In this document: piece by piece, positions 27,129 through 35,875 of the stretch
Numbering within the stretch: the stretch's first letter is position 1
How the letters are laid out: every line of letters begins with the position of its first letter
Origin: Pedobacter roseus
GTDB lineage: Bacteria > Bacteroidota > Bacteroidia > Sphingobacteriales > Sphingobacteriaceae
Length of the DNA stretch: 64,000 bases
Assembly (NCBI RefSeq): GCF_014395225.1
Contig: NZ_CP060723.1
Span: forward strand, 2,480,001 to 2,544,000
Reading direction: 5' to 3'
Program-made: the position numbers and the translations under genes
The notes under the pieces: generated by a model
Told to the model about the DNA's origin: nothing
What the model saw: only the letters and a program-made list of their open reading frames with translations
Databases searched by the model: none

Positions 27129-27317
27129 AGTTACGACCTAAAAATGCATAAGCATGAATTAAAATTGTACATGCATGTACTAAAAATGTACATGCATTAA
27201 TTAGATATTTATATGTCTTAATTAAAAATAAACATGCACTAATTAAAATTGTACAGACATAAATTAAAAATGTACATGCTTTAATTAAAAATGTACATTG
27301 ACTAATTAAATTAAAGG
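27129..27317. repeat. 21-bp minisatellite, about nine units
   Basis: Units of exactly 21 bp (typical unit atgctttaattaaaaatgtac) run from 27129 to 27317, for example starts at 27171, 27192, 27213, 27234, 27255, 27276 and 27297. Because 21 is 7 codons, a - strand frame of repeating heptapeptides (ACTFLI-type) stays open, but it has no gene-like features. Confidence 0.85.
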
Positions 27318-27336
27318 GTTGTTCAATATAAAAAAA

Positions 27337-27362
27337 GAGCCTACTCACAACTGAATAGGCTC
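27337..27362 (-). terminator. Terminator of the 27390-28109 gene
   Basis: gagccta / taggctc stem followed on the - strand by TTTTTTT, 28 bp past the stop. Confidence 0.8.
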
Positions 27363-27389
27363 CACTTCAAAAACAGGGGGGATGAATAC

Positions 27390-28109
27390 TTACGATTTTG
27401 CGCTTGTTCTTGTAAAAGTTAAGCCCATAAGGTGTTTATATTGAGGGTGGCTTTTATCTAGCGCTGCTTTGATGTAATTTTTTACTCCGGATACAATATC
27501 GATCAAACCATTTGGCTGACCGTAAAAAATTTCAAAGCGTTTTTTCCTTACCTCATCAACAGGCGTTTTGGCAAGCGCTACAGCGGTAATGTTATGCTCC
27601 ATACTTTCAAGCAAGGTTTGGAAAGCAGCAATACCAATCTCTTTTTCTGCAGGTTTATAAACAGGGCTGGCAGCCAAAACATCAATGTACTGCTTAAAAT
27701 TTTCTATCTTGTTATCATAAGATGTGGATGACTGGTGAGCACTTGTAGTACCATCATCATTTATTTTTCGATTTTTAGAAACCCCTCTTAACCGATCTGC
27801 AATTGTTTTGGCAGTTTGTAATTCTGCTGCATTTTTTGTTGCAGCCTTTAAATAATTAAAGCTTTTGGTAATTAAGCTGCCAAGTGGTTTAAAAATAAGT
27901 TCCTGCTCATCAACCGCTTTTGCATATACCGGCAAAACCTTACTCACCGCACGCGATGCAGCATCTGCATCTTTTGATAATTGCTCCAATGCTTTAATTT
28001 CATAAGCAGGTTGGGGCGGTTTGTAGGTGTTTCCCAATGTTTTTAAACGGATAACTAAATCTTTTAAATTGGCCGCATTTTTTGCATAGCCGCCTTCCGA
28101 GCTTGCCAT
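27390..28109 (-). CDS. Unknown helical protein inside a repeat-rich segment
   Basis: 239 aa, not recognised. Almost wholly alpha-helical, rich in Ala and Lys, with no signal peptide, membrane segment or Cys motif. Visible stretches: NLKDLVIRLKTLGNTYKPP, LPVYAKAVDEQELIFKPLGS, and FEIFYGQPNGLIDIVSGVKN. It has its own terminator and is flanked on both sides by arrays of the same 191-bp repeat, with no other gene for about 900 bp on the left and 1.1 kb on the right. Codon use looks like the rest of the genome. A real gene because of its length and terminator; role unknown. Confidence 0.75.
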   Translation of the reverse strand: MASSEGGYAKNAANLKDLVIRLKTLGNTYKPPQPAYEIKALEQLSKDADAASRAVSKVLPVYAKAVDEQELIFKPLGSLITKSFNYLKAATKNAAELQTAKTIADRLRGVSKNRKINDDGTTSAHQSSTSYDNKIENFKQYIDVLAASPVYKPAEKEIGIAAFQTLLESMEHNITAVALAKTPVDEVRKKRFEIFYGQPNGLIDIVSGVKNYIKAALDKSHPQYKHLMGLTFTRTSAKS

Positions 28110-28350
28110 AAGCTTTTCAAATTAGGTAAAACAATAAATTAACTCGGGATGTTTATGCTTGGGATAAAGCTTAGGTAATAATACGAAATATTTTGGAAAA
28201 GAAGAATTTAGAAAAAAATAATTTCAGGGGTTTAAGATAACGGTAAGATATCGTTTTAACTGTGAAATGTTTTATGACTGGTGGAAAGACAATATATTGA
28301 GCGTAAGTTTCACACGCGGCACACGTACGCCAGCGAAGGCGAAAAATAAT

Positions 28351-28419
28351 TTAACCACAGATAAAAAGGATGAACACAGATATAAAAATCCGTGTTTATC
28401 TGTGTACATCCGTGGTTAA
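28351..28419. repeat. Interspersed inverted repeat 'aaccacagat ... tctgtg'
   Basis: ttaaccac / gtggttaa outer arms and gatgaacacagata / tatctgtgtacatc inner arms around a short loop. It is a typical dispersed element of Bacteroidota genomes; words ccgtgttcatccgtg also end the 191-bp units. Confidence 0.7.
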
Positions 28420-28541
28420 AAACCTTAACTTAATTACATTGCGCGTGCGCCAGCGATGGAGTTTGTAGCATGGAAAGTAGTCACCGTTTAAAAAATCTTC
28501 CGTGTTCATCCGTGCATCCGTGGCTGATTATTAAGATGTTT

Positions 28542-28906
28542 GATCATTTGGAGCGCAGTTGCTGTGCTGCATGGTACTGGTAGTCCCGCTTTACTTCCTG
28601 CCCCGATGAAAAATCGGGGGCATCCATCCAATCGGGGCTATGAACAAGGGTTTATGGCATGGAACGCAATTATCGTTTCAAAAATTTTTCCGAGTTCATC
28701 CGTGCATCTGTGGCTGATTATTAAGATGAGTTGATCATTTGGAGCGCAGTTGCTGTGCCAGTCGGTACCTATAGTCCCGCTTTACTTCCTGCCCCGATGA
28801 AAAATCGGGGGCATCCATCCAATCGGGGCTATGAACAAGGGTTTGTGGCATGGAAAGCAATCATCGTTTAAAAAATCTTTTGTGTTCATCCGTGCATCCG
28901 TGGCTA
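28542..28906. repeat. Second array of the 191-bp repeat (two copies)
   Basis: Units begin with gatcatttggagcgca at 28542 and 28733, again 191 bp apart, same orientation as the 26679-27090 array. Within the copies, blocks such as tagtcccgctttacttcctg are identical between the two arrays. Confidence 0.9.
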
Positions 28907-28956
28907 ATGGGTGCCAGGCAAAGGTTTACTGCCATGAAAAACCAAACATTGTTAAA

Positions 28957-29090
28957 TAAACCTGATAGAGCAGGTTAGCCCGGAGCCCGATTTAAGCACC
29001 GTTTATGTTGTCTTTTATTGAGTGCTTGCTTGTTGCACAGGTTTCATCGGGGGAGGACTAACAGCGATAGCAGGACTGCCGCCCCCAAAG
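28957..29090. repeat. Dispersed element with taaacctgata ... gcagg
   Basis: Contains cccgatttaagcac, a 45-bp insert (ttgtcttttattgagtgctt...), ttcatcggggg and agcaggactgc. Two relatives lie before gyrA (56219-56592). 28110-28541 and 28907-29195 hold only repeats and no gene. Confidence 0.7.
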
Positions 29091-29168
29091 AAATACTGAC
29101 ATTCGTTTTCAAAAAAATAATACGCTAATCATACCTTTTTACAAATCTCAGGCTGCCTATCCCTTTCG

Positions 29169-29176
29169 TATATTTG
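29169..29176 (+). promoter_or_regulatory. -7 box of the WYL regulator
   Basis: TATATTTG (TAnnTTTG) ends 19 bp before the ATG at 29196. Such a short leader fits the downstream ATG at 29214 at least as well. Confidence 0.4.
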
Positions 29177-29195
29177 GCCACACATTCCGAACCCC

Positions 29196-29930
29196 ATGAG
29201 CACCCACACCGATATGAAAAGGCTTACCCGCCTGAGCGCCATCCTATTGCAACTGCAAACCAGACGACTGATAAACGCTAACGATCTGGCAGAAAAGTTT
29301 GTGGTAAGTGTGCGCACCATTTACCGCGACATCAGGGTGCTGGAACAAATTGGCGTGCCCATCGCCAGTTTCGAAGGAAAAGGTTACTCACTGGCTGAAG
29401 GTTATAAAATTCCCCCGATAATGTTTACCGAACAGGAGGCCAATGCGCTGATCACCGCCCAGCAATTGATCAACTTGAATAAAGACAGTTCATTGATCGA
29501 TACTTATAAGGAAGCGGTAGATAAGGTAAAAGCTGTGCTGAATTATAGCACCAAAGATAAAGTAGAACTGCTTTCTAAACGCGTTGCTGTGAGTCCTGCA
29601 AGTATGGAGCAGCCCACCAGCAATTCATTAGCCACTATCCAAAATGCACTCACCAGTTTTAGTGTATTGCGGATTCACTACAAGGCGGAAGGTAAAAATG
29701 AAAGTTCAGCAAGATTAATCGAACCTTTTGCGTTTTATTATAGCATGCAACAACACTGGACGCTGATTGCCTTTTGCCGGTTAAGAAATGATTTCAGGAT
29801 GTTCCGTTTAGATAGGATAGAGGCAGTTTATTCTACCGACCTTAAATTTGCCACGCATCAGCTCAGTCTGCAGGAATATTTACAGGAAAAAGAAAAAAAC
29901 TTTACAAGCCCTGACAAACAGTTGTCATAA
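29196..29930 (+). CDS. YafY-type HTH/WYL-domain transcriptional regulator
   Basis: 244 aa: N-terminal winged HTH (LSAILLQLQTRRLINANDLA, VSVRTIYRDIRVLEQIGVPI), then a WYL domain (LRIHYKAEGKNESSARLIEP; HWTLIAFCRLRNDFRMFRLD). WYL domains sense small ligands or nucleic acids. MKRLTRL at 29214 is the conserved family start and may be the true start. The VOC gene 40 bp downstream is its likely target or partner. Confidence 0.88.
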   Translation: MSTHTDMKRLTRLSAILLQLQTRRLINANDLAEKFVVSVRTIYRDIRVLEQIGVPIASFEGKGYSLAEGYKIPPIMFTEQEANALITAQQLINLNKDSSLIDTYKEAVDKVKAVLNYSTKDKVELLSKRVAVSPASMEQPTSNSLATIQNALTSFSVLRIHYKAEGKNESSARLIEPFAFYYSMQQHWTLIAFCRLRNDFRMFRLDRIEAVYSTDLKFATHQLSLQEYLQEKEKNFTSPDKQLS

Positions 29931-29969
29931 GCACCAGATACCTTCGTTGCACAATTAAAATAATTAGCA

Positions 29970-30377
29970 ATGAATTTAATATCCACCCGCATCATTACCG
30001 CCCAGGTAGAAACACTCATCAGTTTTTATGAACAGTTAACAGGTTTAACGGCCACCAGGTACACGCCTGATTTTGCCGAATTAAAAACTCCGGGCGCAAC
30101 TTTAGCCATTGGGAGTACACGGACTTTACAGTTTTTTGGCGGTGATGGTATTGCCCAACCTGCACAGAACCGTAGCATGATTATCGAATTCAGGGTTGAC
30201 GATGTGCAGCGGCGTTTCGAACAATTAGCAGATTCCTTAAAAAGCACAATCGTGCAAGAACCCACTATTATGCCCTGGGGCAATCAATCTTTATTATTAA
30301 GAGATCCTGATGGCAACCTGGTGAACCTTTTTACTCCGGTAACGCCCGAAGCTATAGAGAAGTTTGCAGAGAAGTAA
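29970..30377 (+). CDS. VOC (glyoxalase/bleomycin-resistance fold) protein
   Basis: 135 aa. Two beta-alpha-beta-beta-beta halves: ITAQVETLISFYEQLTGLTA and MIIEFRVDDVQRRFEQLAD, ending LLLRDPDGNLVNLFTP with the usual metal-site Glu replaced (NLVNLF). Similar proteins pair with WYL regulators; ligand unknown. Confidence 0.85.
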   Translation: MNLISTRIITAQVETLISFYEQLTGLTATRYTPDFAELKTPGATLAIGSTRTLQFFGGDGIAQPAQNRSMIIEFRVDDVQRRFEQLADSLKSTIVQEPTIMPWGNQSLLLRDPDGNLVNLFTPVTPEAIEKFAEK

Positions 30378-30441
30378 TACAATAAGTTGGGCAGGATCAC
30401 TAAATAAATTTATATTCGCGGTATAACGCTTTTTAAATGCT

Positions 30442-31275
30442 ATGCACAACAAGTTCCGACTCATCCTCTGCCTAACCGCTTTACTCACCGCAAATTTTTC
30501 TTTTGCCCAAACCCAAAACAGCTGTATGGTTAAAATCGACAGCGCAAGGGCTGCACAAACGAGGGCTATACTTAACCACCTCCCTGCAGATAAATTTGAA
30601 AAGCGGACATACAGGCAGGGAAGCAGGGAATTGCCCTACCGTTTTTTACTTCCTGAAAATGATAAACAAGGTACAAAATATCCATTGGTGATCGTGCTGC
30701 ACAATTCTACACGTATCGGCAACGATAATGAAAAACAGCTCGAACCTTTATCACGAATATGGATAAGGGATGAAATTTATAAAAAATATAAATGTTTTGT
30801 TCTGGCGCCGCAATTCAGCACGCGCTCCTCTGATTATGCTGTGGCTGAAAATGGCCTGTTATCCGCAAAGCCATCTGAGGAAGTTTATACGGTGATGAAA
30901 CTCATCACTGCGCTGCAGAAAGAATATGCCGGTATAGATCCCAAAAGAATTTACCTCGTTGGATATTCAATGGGCGCATCTACAGCACAAAATATGCTCA
31001 GCATTGCACCACAACAGTTTGCAGGTATGGTTTCGGTTGCAGCAGTTCCCGATTTTTCGAATGTAGAAGCTTTAAAAAACAGCAATATCTGGTTAATCCA
31101 TGGCGCAAAAGATACAGAAAATCCGTACAGCGGAAGTGTGGCACTTTTTGCAAAACTCAAAAAAAATAAAAGGGTCATTTTCACTACCTATCCCGAACTG
31201 GATCATAATAATATAGCCATTCCGTTATTGCTAGATGAAGAAATCCCGAAATGGCTGTTCAAACAACACCATTAA
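30442..31275 (+). CDS. Exported alpha/beta-hydrolase
   Basis: 277 aa with a signal peptide (to about residue 22, ANFSFAQ). LPYRFLLPENDKQGTKYPLV, LAPQF, nucleophile Ser176 in YLVGYSMGAS, Asp in IHGAKDTENPYSG, His in PELDHNNIAI: a complete triad. Resembles PHB-depolymerase/feruloyl-esterase-like exported hydrolases. Substrate unknown. Confidence 0.82.
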   Translation: MHNKFRLILCLTALLTANFSFAQTQNSCMVKIDSARAAQTRAILNHLPADKFEKRTYRQGSRELPYRFLLPENDKQGTKYPLVIVLHNSTRIGNDNEKQLEPLSRIWIRDEIYKKYKCFVLAPQFSTRSSDYAVAENGLLSAKPSEEVYTVMKLITALQKEYAGIDPKRIYLVGYSMGASTAQNMLSIAPQQFAGMVSVAAVPDFSNVEALKNSNIWLIHGAKDTENPYSGSVALFAKLKKNKRVIFTTYPELDHNNIAIPLLLDEEIPKWLFKQHH

Positions 31276-31432
31276 ATACTTACCATTTTAGTTATACCCA
31301 TTGCGATTGCCCCCGCACTATCTCAAACTGATCTCTATCGGTATCCTTGCAGTCAATTGGTAAAAATTATATAACCGGTTTCAAAAACAGGTAAGGAGAG
31401 TAACCTGCTTAAATTTCTGAAGATATTTAAAG

Positions 31433-31440
31433 TATTTTTG
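31433..31440 (+). promoter_or_regulatory. -7 box before the ABC transporter
   Basis: TATTTTTG fits TAnnTTTG and lies 91 bp before the ATG at 31532; no clear -33 box. Confidence 0.35.
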
Positions 31441-31531
31441 CTATTGATCCGTCTTCACTATCAAAATCCTTCTTCGTACAAAAATTAGCAATAGAAGGAA
31501 ACCATATCCCAATAAGAGCAAGATAAAAATA

Positions 31532-33355
31532 ATGGCAAGAAAACAGTTAAACAGCGGAAATGCACCGGGCGTTGAATTATCAAAAGCAAAAATAAACAGG
31601 AAAAGTTTGGGCAATGTTGCCCGTTTGCTTACTTACCTAAAACCCTATCGCGGCAAATTCATTGCGGCGTTGTTTTTCCTCTTTTTATCGAGCTTGGTTG
31701 GACTGGCCTTCCCGTCTTTTATAGGCGCCTTAATCGATACTGCACAGGGTAAACACAGCAATAGTTACCTGCCGGGCACCATCCAGGGCATCTTAATGTT
31801 GGCCTTTATTGTATTGGCAGTACAGGCGGTGGTCTCTTATTTCAGAATCTTATGGTTTGTTAATGTAGCAGAACGTTCCCTGGCCGACATCAGGCGCGAC
31901 ACCTATTTCAAATTGATTACCTTGCCGATGAACTTCTTTTCGAACCGCAGGGTAGGTGAACTGAACAGCAGAATCTCTGCCGACCTGTCGCAGGTTCAGG
32001 ATACGTTAACCACCACCATTGCAGAGATGTTGCGGCAGTTTGTATTGTTTGTGGGCGGGATTGTTTTTATGGCCATCATTTCAAAAAAACTGGTATTTGC
32101 CCTGCTTTTAATCTTACCCGTAATGATTGTGTTTGCGGTGTTATTTGGCCGCTTTATTAAAAAGATTTCGCGCCAGGCCCAGGATAAAATGGCCGAATCA
32201 AACAGTATCGTTGAAGAAACCTTATCAGGCATTTCGAATGTAAAAGCCTTTGTTAACGAAGCATTCGAAGCCACACGTTACAAGAATACCATCCGCGAAG
32301 TTGCCGATATTGCCATTAAAGGTGCGAAATACAGGGGCATGTTTGTTTCTTTTATTGTGCTCTGCGTTTTTGGAAGTGTACTGGGAGTAATCGGCTACGG
32401 CTGTATCCTGGTGAGTCAGCAGGAAATTACCTTTGGCGAATTGTTGAAATTTTCACTTTATGCCATGTTCCTCGGCAGTTCGCTGGGCAGTTTTCCCGAA
32501 CTTTTTGCCAACCTGCAAAAGGCTGTTGGCGCCAGCGAAAGGGTGCTGGAGATATTGGGAGAGCAGGGAGAACCGGTATCGATAGCGGAAAAGGATAATG
32601 TGGTCAAACAAAAAATCGTGGGGAATCTCGCTTTCAACCACATCAATTTTGCCTATCCCTCAAGGCCGGAAGTAGAAGTATTAAACCAGGTATCTTTTGA
32701 GGCCAAAGCCGGACAAAAAATAGCGATAGTAGGTCCAAGTGGCTCGGGTAAATCGACCACTGCAGGACTGATACTGCAATTTTACCATCCGCAAAGTGGC
32801 GAAATATTGTTCGATGGCAAACCTGCCTCGGCTTATTCACTTACGGATATCCGGAATCAGATCGCGATTGTACCGCAGGATGTGATGTTATTTGGCGGAA
32901 CGATATTGGAAAATATTGCTTATGGCAAGTTAACGGCCACCAAAGAAGAAATTATACAGGCCGCGAAACGGGCCAATGCACATGACTTTATCAGCACATT
33001 TCCTGAAAGCTACGAAACCGTGGTTGGTGAACGTGGAGTAAAACTATCAGGCGGGCAACGTCAGCGCATTGCCATTGCCCGGGCGCTGTTAAAAAACCCG
33101 TCTATATTAATTTTAGATGAAGCCACTTCTTCGCTCGATTCTGAATCGGAACGTTTGGTACAGGAAGCGCTTGAAGAATTAATGGCCGGTCGTACTTCTA
33201 TCATCATTGCGCACCGTTTATCAACCATTCGTGAAGCAGACAGGATTCTGGTGATGGAAAAGGGACAGATTATTGAATCGGGTACCCATCAGGAACTGAT
33301 GAGGAGTGAACAGGGATTGTACAGGTATTTGAGTGGTTTGCAGTTTGAGGTGTAG
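31532..33355 (+). CDS. ABC half-transporter, permease fused to ATPase (MsbA/ABCB type)
   Basis: 607 aa: six transmembrane helices in about residues 40-320 and an ATPase domain after about 350. Walker A GPSGSGKSTT, Q-loop VPQDVMLFG, signature LSGGQRQRIAIARALL, Walker B SILILDEATSSLDSES, H-loop IIAHRLSTI are all intact. Works as a homodimeric exporter in the inner membrane; could move lipids or drugs. Monocistronic; the next gene follows an AT-rich gap. Confidence 0.93.
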   Translation: MARKQLNSGNAPGVELSKAKINRKSLGNVARLLTYLKPYRGKFIAALFFLFLSSLVGLAFPSFIGALIDTAQGKHSNSYLPGTIQGILMLAFIVLAVQAVVSYFRILWFVNVAERSLADIRRDTYFKLITLPMNFFSNRRVGELNSRISADLSQVQDTLTTTIAEMLRQFVLFVGGIVFMAIISKKLVFALLLILPVMIVFAVLFGRFIKKISRQAQDKMAESNSIVEETLSGISNVKAFVNEAFEATRYKNTIREVADIAIKGAKYRGMFVSFIVLCVFGSVLGVIGYGCILVSQQEITFGELLKFSLYAMFLGSSLGSFPELFANLQKAVGASERVLEILGEQGEPVSIAEKDNVVKQKIVGNLAFNHINFAYPSRPEVEVLNQVSFEAKAGQKIAIVGPSGSGKSTTAGLILQFYHPQSGEILFDGKPASAYSLTDIRNQIAIVPQDVMLFGGTILENIAYGKLTATKEEIIQAAKRANAHDFISTFPESYETVVGERGVKLSGGQRQRIAIARALLKNPSILILDEATSSLDSESERLVQEALEELMAGRTSIIIAHRLSTIREADRILVMEKGQIIESGTHQELMRSEQGLYRYLSGLQFEV

Positions 33356-33839
33356 ACTTGAAAACCAAACATAGAAAGGAAGCTAATCTAAAAGATTTTT
33401 TTGCCACAAAAATATTCAAAATAAGAACAGTTAACTCACCTAAAAAAAATGACTCTCAATTTAACAATCATTCCCGCATGTTATAAGTATTACAGGATGG
33501 GTGCATGTAAATCTGATTTTAAGGAAACTGTAGAAGTAACTAGTTATCCGTCATAAGTAAATTATAATTACGGATTCCCGTAAATTAAACTAAAAATAAA
33601 ATGTCATTATTGGTAAACAATAATTAAGGAAAAAATAAATTACAGTAAAGTATTTTTAATTTAGAATCAGATCGAAAAAACTAATATTCTTTATTGTTAA
33701 ATAACAATTACACAAAGCTTTAAATTATATATAATAAATAAATAGCTTATTAACTTATTTGAATTCTGAAAACATATCCATTCTTAGTAAGATAAAATAA
33801 CAAACAAGATATTAGATTAAAAAATACGTAGAATTATAT
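33356..33839. other. AT-rich non-coding junction before the Hsp70 island
   Basis: 484 bp, markedly richer in A+T than the ABC gene. Contains a palindrome attgtta-aa-taacaat at 33693-33708. No gene, no tRNA fragment and no repeat of the tRNA-Lys end was seen; the island promoter should lie here. Confidence 0.6.
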
Positions 33840-35447
33840 ATGCAGTATATCAACCCAATTGAAATATTAGATTTATTAGAATTTAGTGATGCATCAACGA
33901 TAAATAGTGAAGTAGTTAAAAAAGCAAAGCGCAAGTTACATGCAGAAATAGATTTGTCTGATAGTGGTTTTTTTGAATATTACGGGCTTTTACTTACAAA
34001 AAGCGACTGTGATAGGGTTATAGATGAGCTTGCAAATCGTGATTTTACAGAATTCTATTTGTATCTGTTATCAAATAAAATGCTTAATACTTTTTTAGTA
34101 AATGGAGATAGCAAAGTTTTTAAAAATTTTAAACAGGATAGTATTTTTAATCTTTCAGAATTCAAAGCTTTCATAAGCCATTATTTTGCTGAAAAATTTG
34201 ATAAAGCCCTTTTATCTGCTTTCGAAAATGGAAACGAAATAGAACTTAAAGCAATTTTAAATACATCCTCATTGATTGCTCAAAAGGATATTAATCTAGC
34301 TTATAAAAGCATTTCTAGTATTCTTCAAAGTAGAATACTGGAAATAGATGAGATCACAAAAGACTTAAAAAACGGCAATAGTGGATATGTTGAAGATAAT
34401 ATTCATGAAACTGTTTCATTGGTGAAAACTTATTTTTCAGCTCATTTACTCCATTATCTGCCAGAGTATTTTCAAAGTCAGATTTTAAAGGTTGCAAATT
34501 CAATCAATTTTTTATCAAATGCCATTTGGGATACATTTGATACAACGCAAGTGTCCACTGATTTAACAGAGTACCTATTAACATTAGATATAAGTGGACT
34601 GGATAGACCAACATTTGAAAGAAACTTCGAAATAATAAGTAAAAGAAATCTTGAGAAAATTGAGCAGCTTAAGAATGCCCCATACTTAAAAAAATGGTCT
34701 GATATTCTTACATTATTAGGGAAATACGACAATAAAATAGAGGATAAAAGTTTATCCTCAGCCTCAGTATATGAGAAAATAAGCAAATTATTTAGTGTTG
34801 GTGAATTAAATTCTTTATCTGCTTTTGCTGATGATACCAGAACTCAAATAGCTTATTCGATTAGAGGTATATCAATATCTATGTGGAATAAACACAATGA
34901 TATAAAAAATGCTATTGCTTCAATAAAGATTGCCCTACAAATTGATGTAAGCAGTGTTGATAAAAGGAAATTTAATGAAGATTTATTAAATCTTCAAAAT
35001 CTTGAAAAAAAGCATAAGGGTATTTTAGTATGTTATTTTTGTGACGTTAATAATCCAGATGATAATTCAGCAATATTAAAAACGATATATAAAGAAACAT
35101 ATAGAAGTTATATTCCAAGAAAAGTTGAGTTTTCTTATAATACAGTAACCATTCCCCGTTGCAAATCTTGCAAAGAAGTGCATTCAAAAGGTAGTAATCA
35201 GTTCTCTATATACTTTTTTGCTTTTTTAGTATTAGGTGTTATTGTGGGAGCTATAACAGAGGAAAGTCACTTCATATTAGGTGGTATAATAGGTGGTGTT
35301 ATAGGTTGGGTTATTGGAACTATGGTTCAGAGTAATTCTGTTGAAAAGCACGGCATCAAAGATGGTTCTAATTCATCTTTAAAAAATCACCCTATTTTAA
35401 GTGAAAGAATGAAACAAGGTTGGACATTTTCAAAACCAAGTGCCTGA
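33840..35447 (+). CDS. Unknown membrane-anchored helical protein with double CxxC, partner of Hsp70
   Basis: 535 aa, unrecognised. Residues 4-70 (INPIEILDLLEFSDAST then VVKKAKRKLHAEIDLS) vaguely resemble a J domain, but the HPD motif is absent. Residues 70-390 are alpha-helical; 335-390 look TPR-like (SMWNKHNDIKNAIASIKIAL). Then two Cys pairs, CYFC (398-401) and CKSC (441-444), a zinc-ribbon arrangement, and two hydrophobic segments (about 455-473 and 478-497, Gly-zipper GGIIGGVIGWVIG). Predicted to be anchored in the membrane by a C-terminal hairpin, with a cytoplasmic body. First gene of a three-gene operon; very AT-rich compared with neighbours. A J-like co-chaperone role is inference. Confidence 0.75.
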   Translation: MQYINPIEILDLLEFSDASTINSEVVKKAKRKLHAEIDLSDSGFFEYYGLLLTKSDCDRVIDELANRDFTEFYLYLLSNKMLNTFLVNGDSKVFKNFKQDSIFNLSEFKAFISHYFAEKFDKALLSAFENGNEIELKAILNTSSLIAQKDINLAYKSISSILQSRILEIDEITKDLKNGNSGYVEDNIHETVSLVKTYFSAHLLHYLPEYFQSQILKVANSINFLSNAIWDTFDTTQVSTDLTEYLLTLDISGLDRPTFERNFEIISKRNLEKIEQLKNAPYLKKWSDILTLLGKYDNKIEDKSLSSASVYEKISKLFSVGELNSLSAFADDTRTQIAYSIRGISISMWNKHNDIKNAIASIKIALQIDVSSVDKRKFNEDLLNLQNLEKKHKGILVCYFCDVNNPDDNSAILKTIYKETYRSYIPRKVEFSYNTVTIPRCKSCKEVHSKGSNQFSIYFFAFLVLGVIVGAITEESHFILGGIIGGVIGWVIGTMVQSNSVEKHGIKDGSNSSLKNHPILSERMKQGWTFSKPSA

Positions 35448-35466
35448 TATATTTAAAAATAAAAAA

Positions 35467-35856
35467 ATGCAAGAAATAAAAAAAGTAACGGTCAAAGTGC
35501 CCCAGTCTTATCTTGATTTTATGAATCAAATATTTGAAATCGAGAAAAAATCTCAAAATCTCAAAGAAGATAATTCTATTCAGAGAAACATCAATAAGAT
35601 GAAAAGTATTATGGAGAATGATTTTTTTAAAGGAACATCTACTATTGGGTTATCGTACCATAATCCGATAGATGAACATTACACAGATACAAGAACAGAT
35701 TGTGAAGCTACAATTGCAGGGACTGGTGTTGAAAATCTTGAAATTATAGAAGTTATAAAACCAATTATATTTTATGCTTATCAAGAAAATGAAAAGTTAA
35801 TTAAAGTAATTGTACAGCCAGCAGTTGTGATAGTTCAGTCAAATAATGTTCAATAA
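35467..35856 (+). CDS. Small unknown protein between the membrane protein and Hsp70
   Basis: 129 aa from the ATG at 35467, 19 bp after the previous stop; a GTG at 35440 would give 9 more residues overlapping the previous gene. Residues 1-50 are helical and charged (VKVPQSYLDFMNQIFEIEKK), the rest is probably beta-rich (TSTIGLSYHNPIDEHYTDT, LIKVIVQPAVVIVQ). No family recognised; it could be a nucleotide-exchange or substrate adaptor for the Hsp70, but nothing in the sequence shows this. Confidence 0.7.
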   Translation: MQEIKKVTVKVPQSYLDFMNQIFEIEKKSQNLKEDNSIQRNINKMKSIMENDFFKGTSTIGLSYHNPIDEHYTDTRTDCEATIAGTGVENLEIIEVIKPIIFYAYQENEKLIKVIVQPAVVIVQSNNVQ

Positions 35857-35875
35857 GAAGTACAAGGATATACAA

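Noticed and set aside
27109..27348. Cys- and Leu-rich 79-codon frame on the - strand
   Set aside because: Produced by the 21-bp minisatellite (heptapeptide repeats) and runs over a terminator.
33356..33839. Duplicate of the tRNA-Lys 3' end as an attachment site
   Set aside because: No match to the last 20 bases of the tRNA was found in the junction region.
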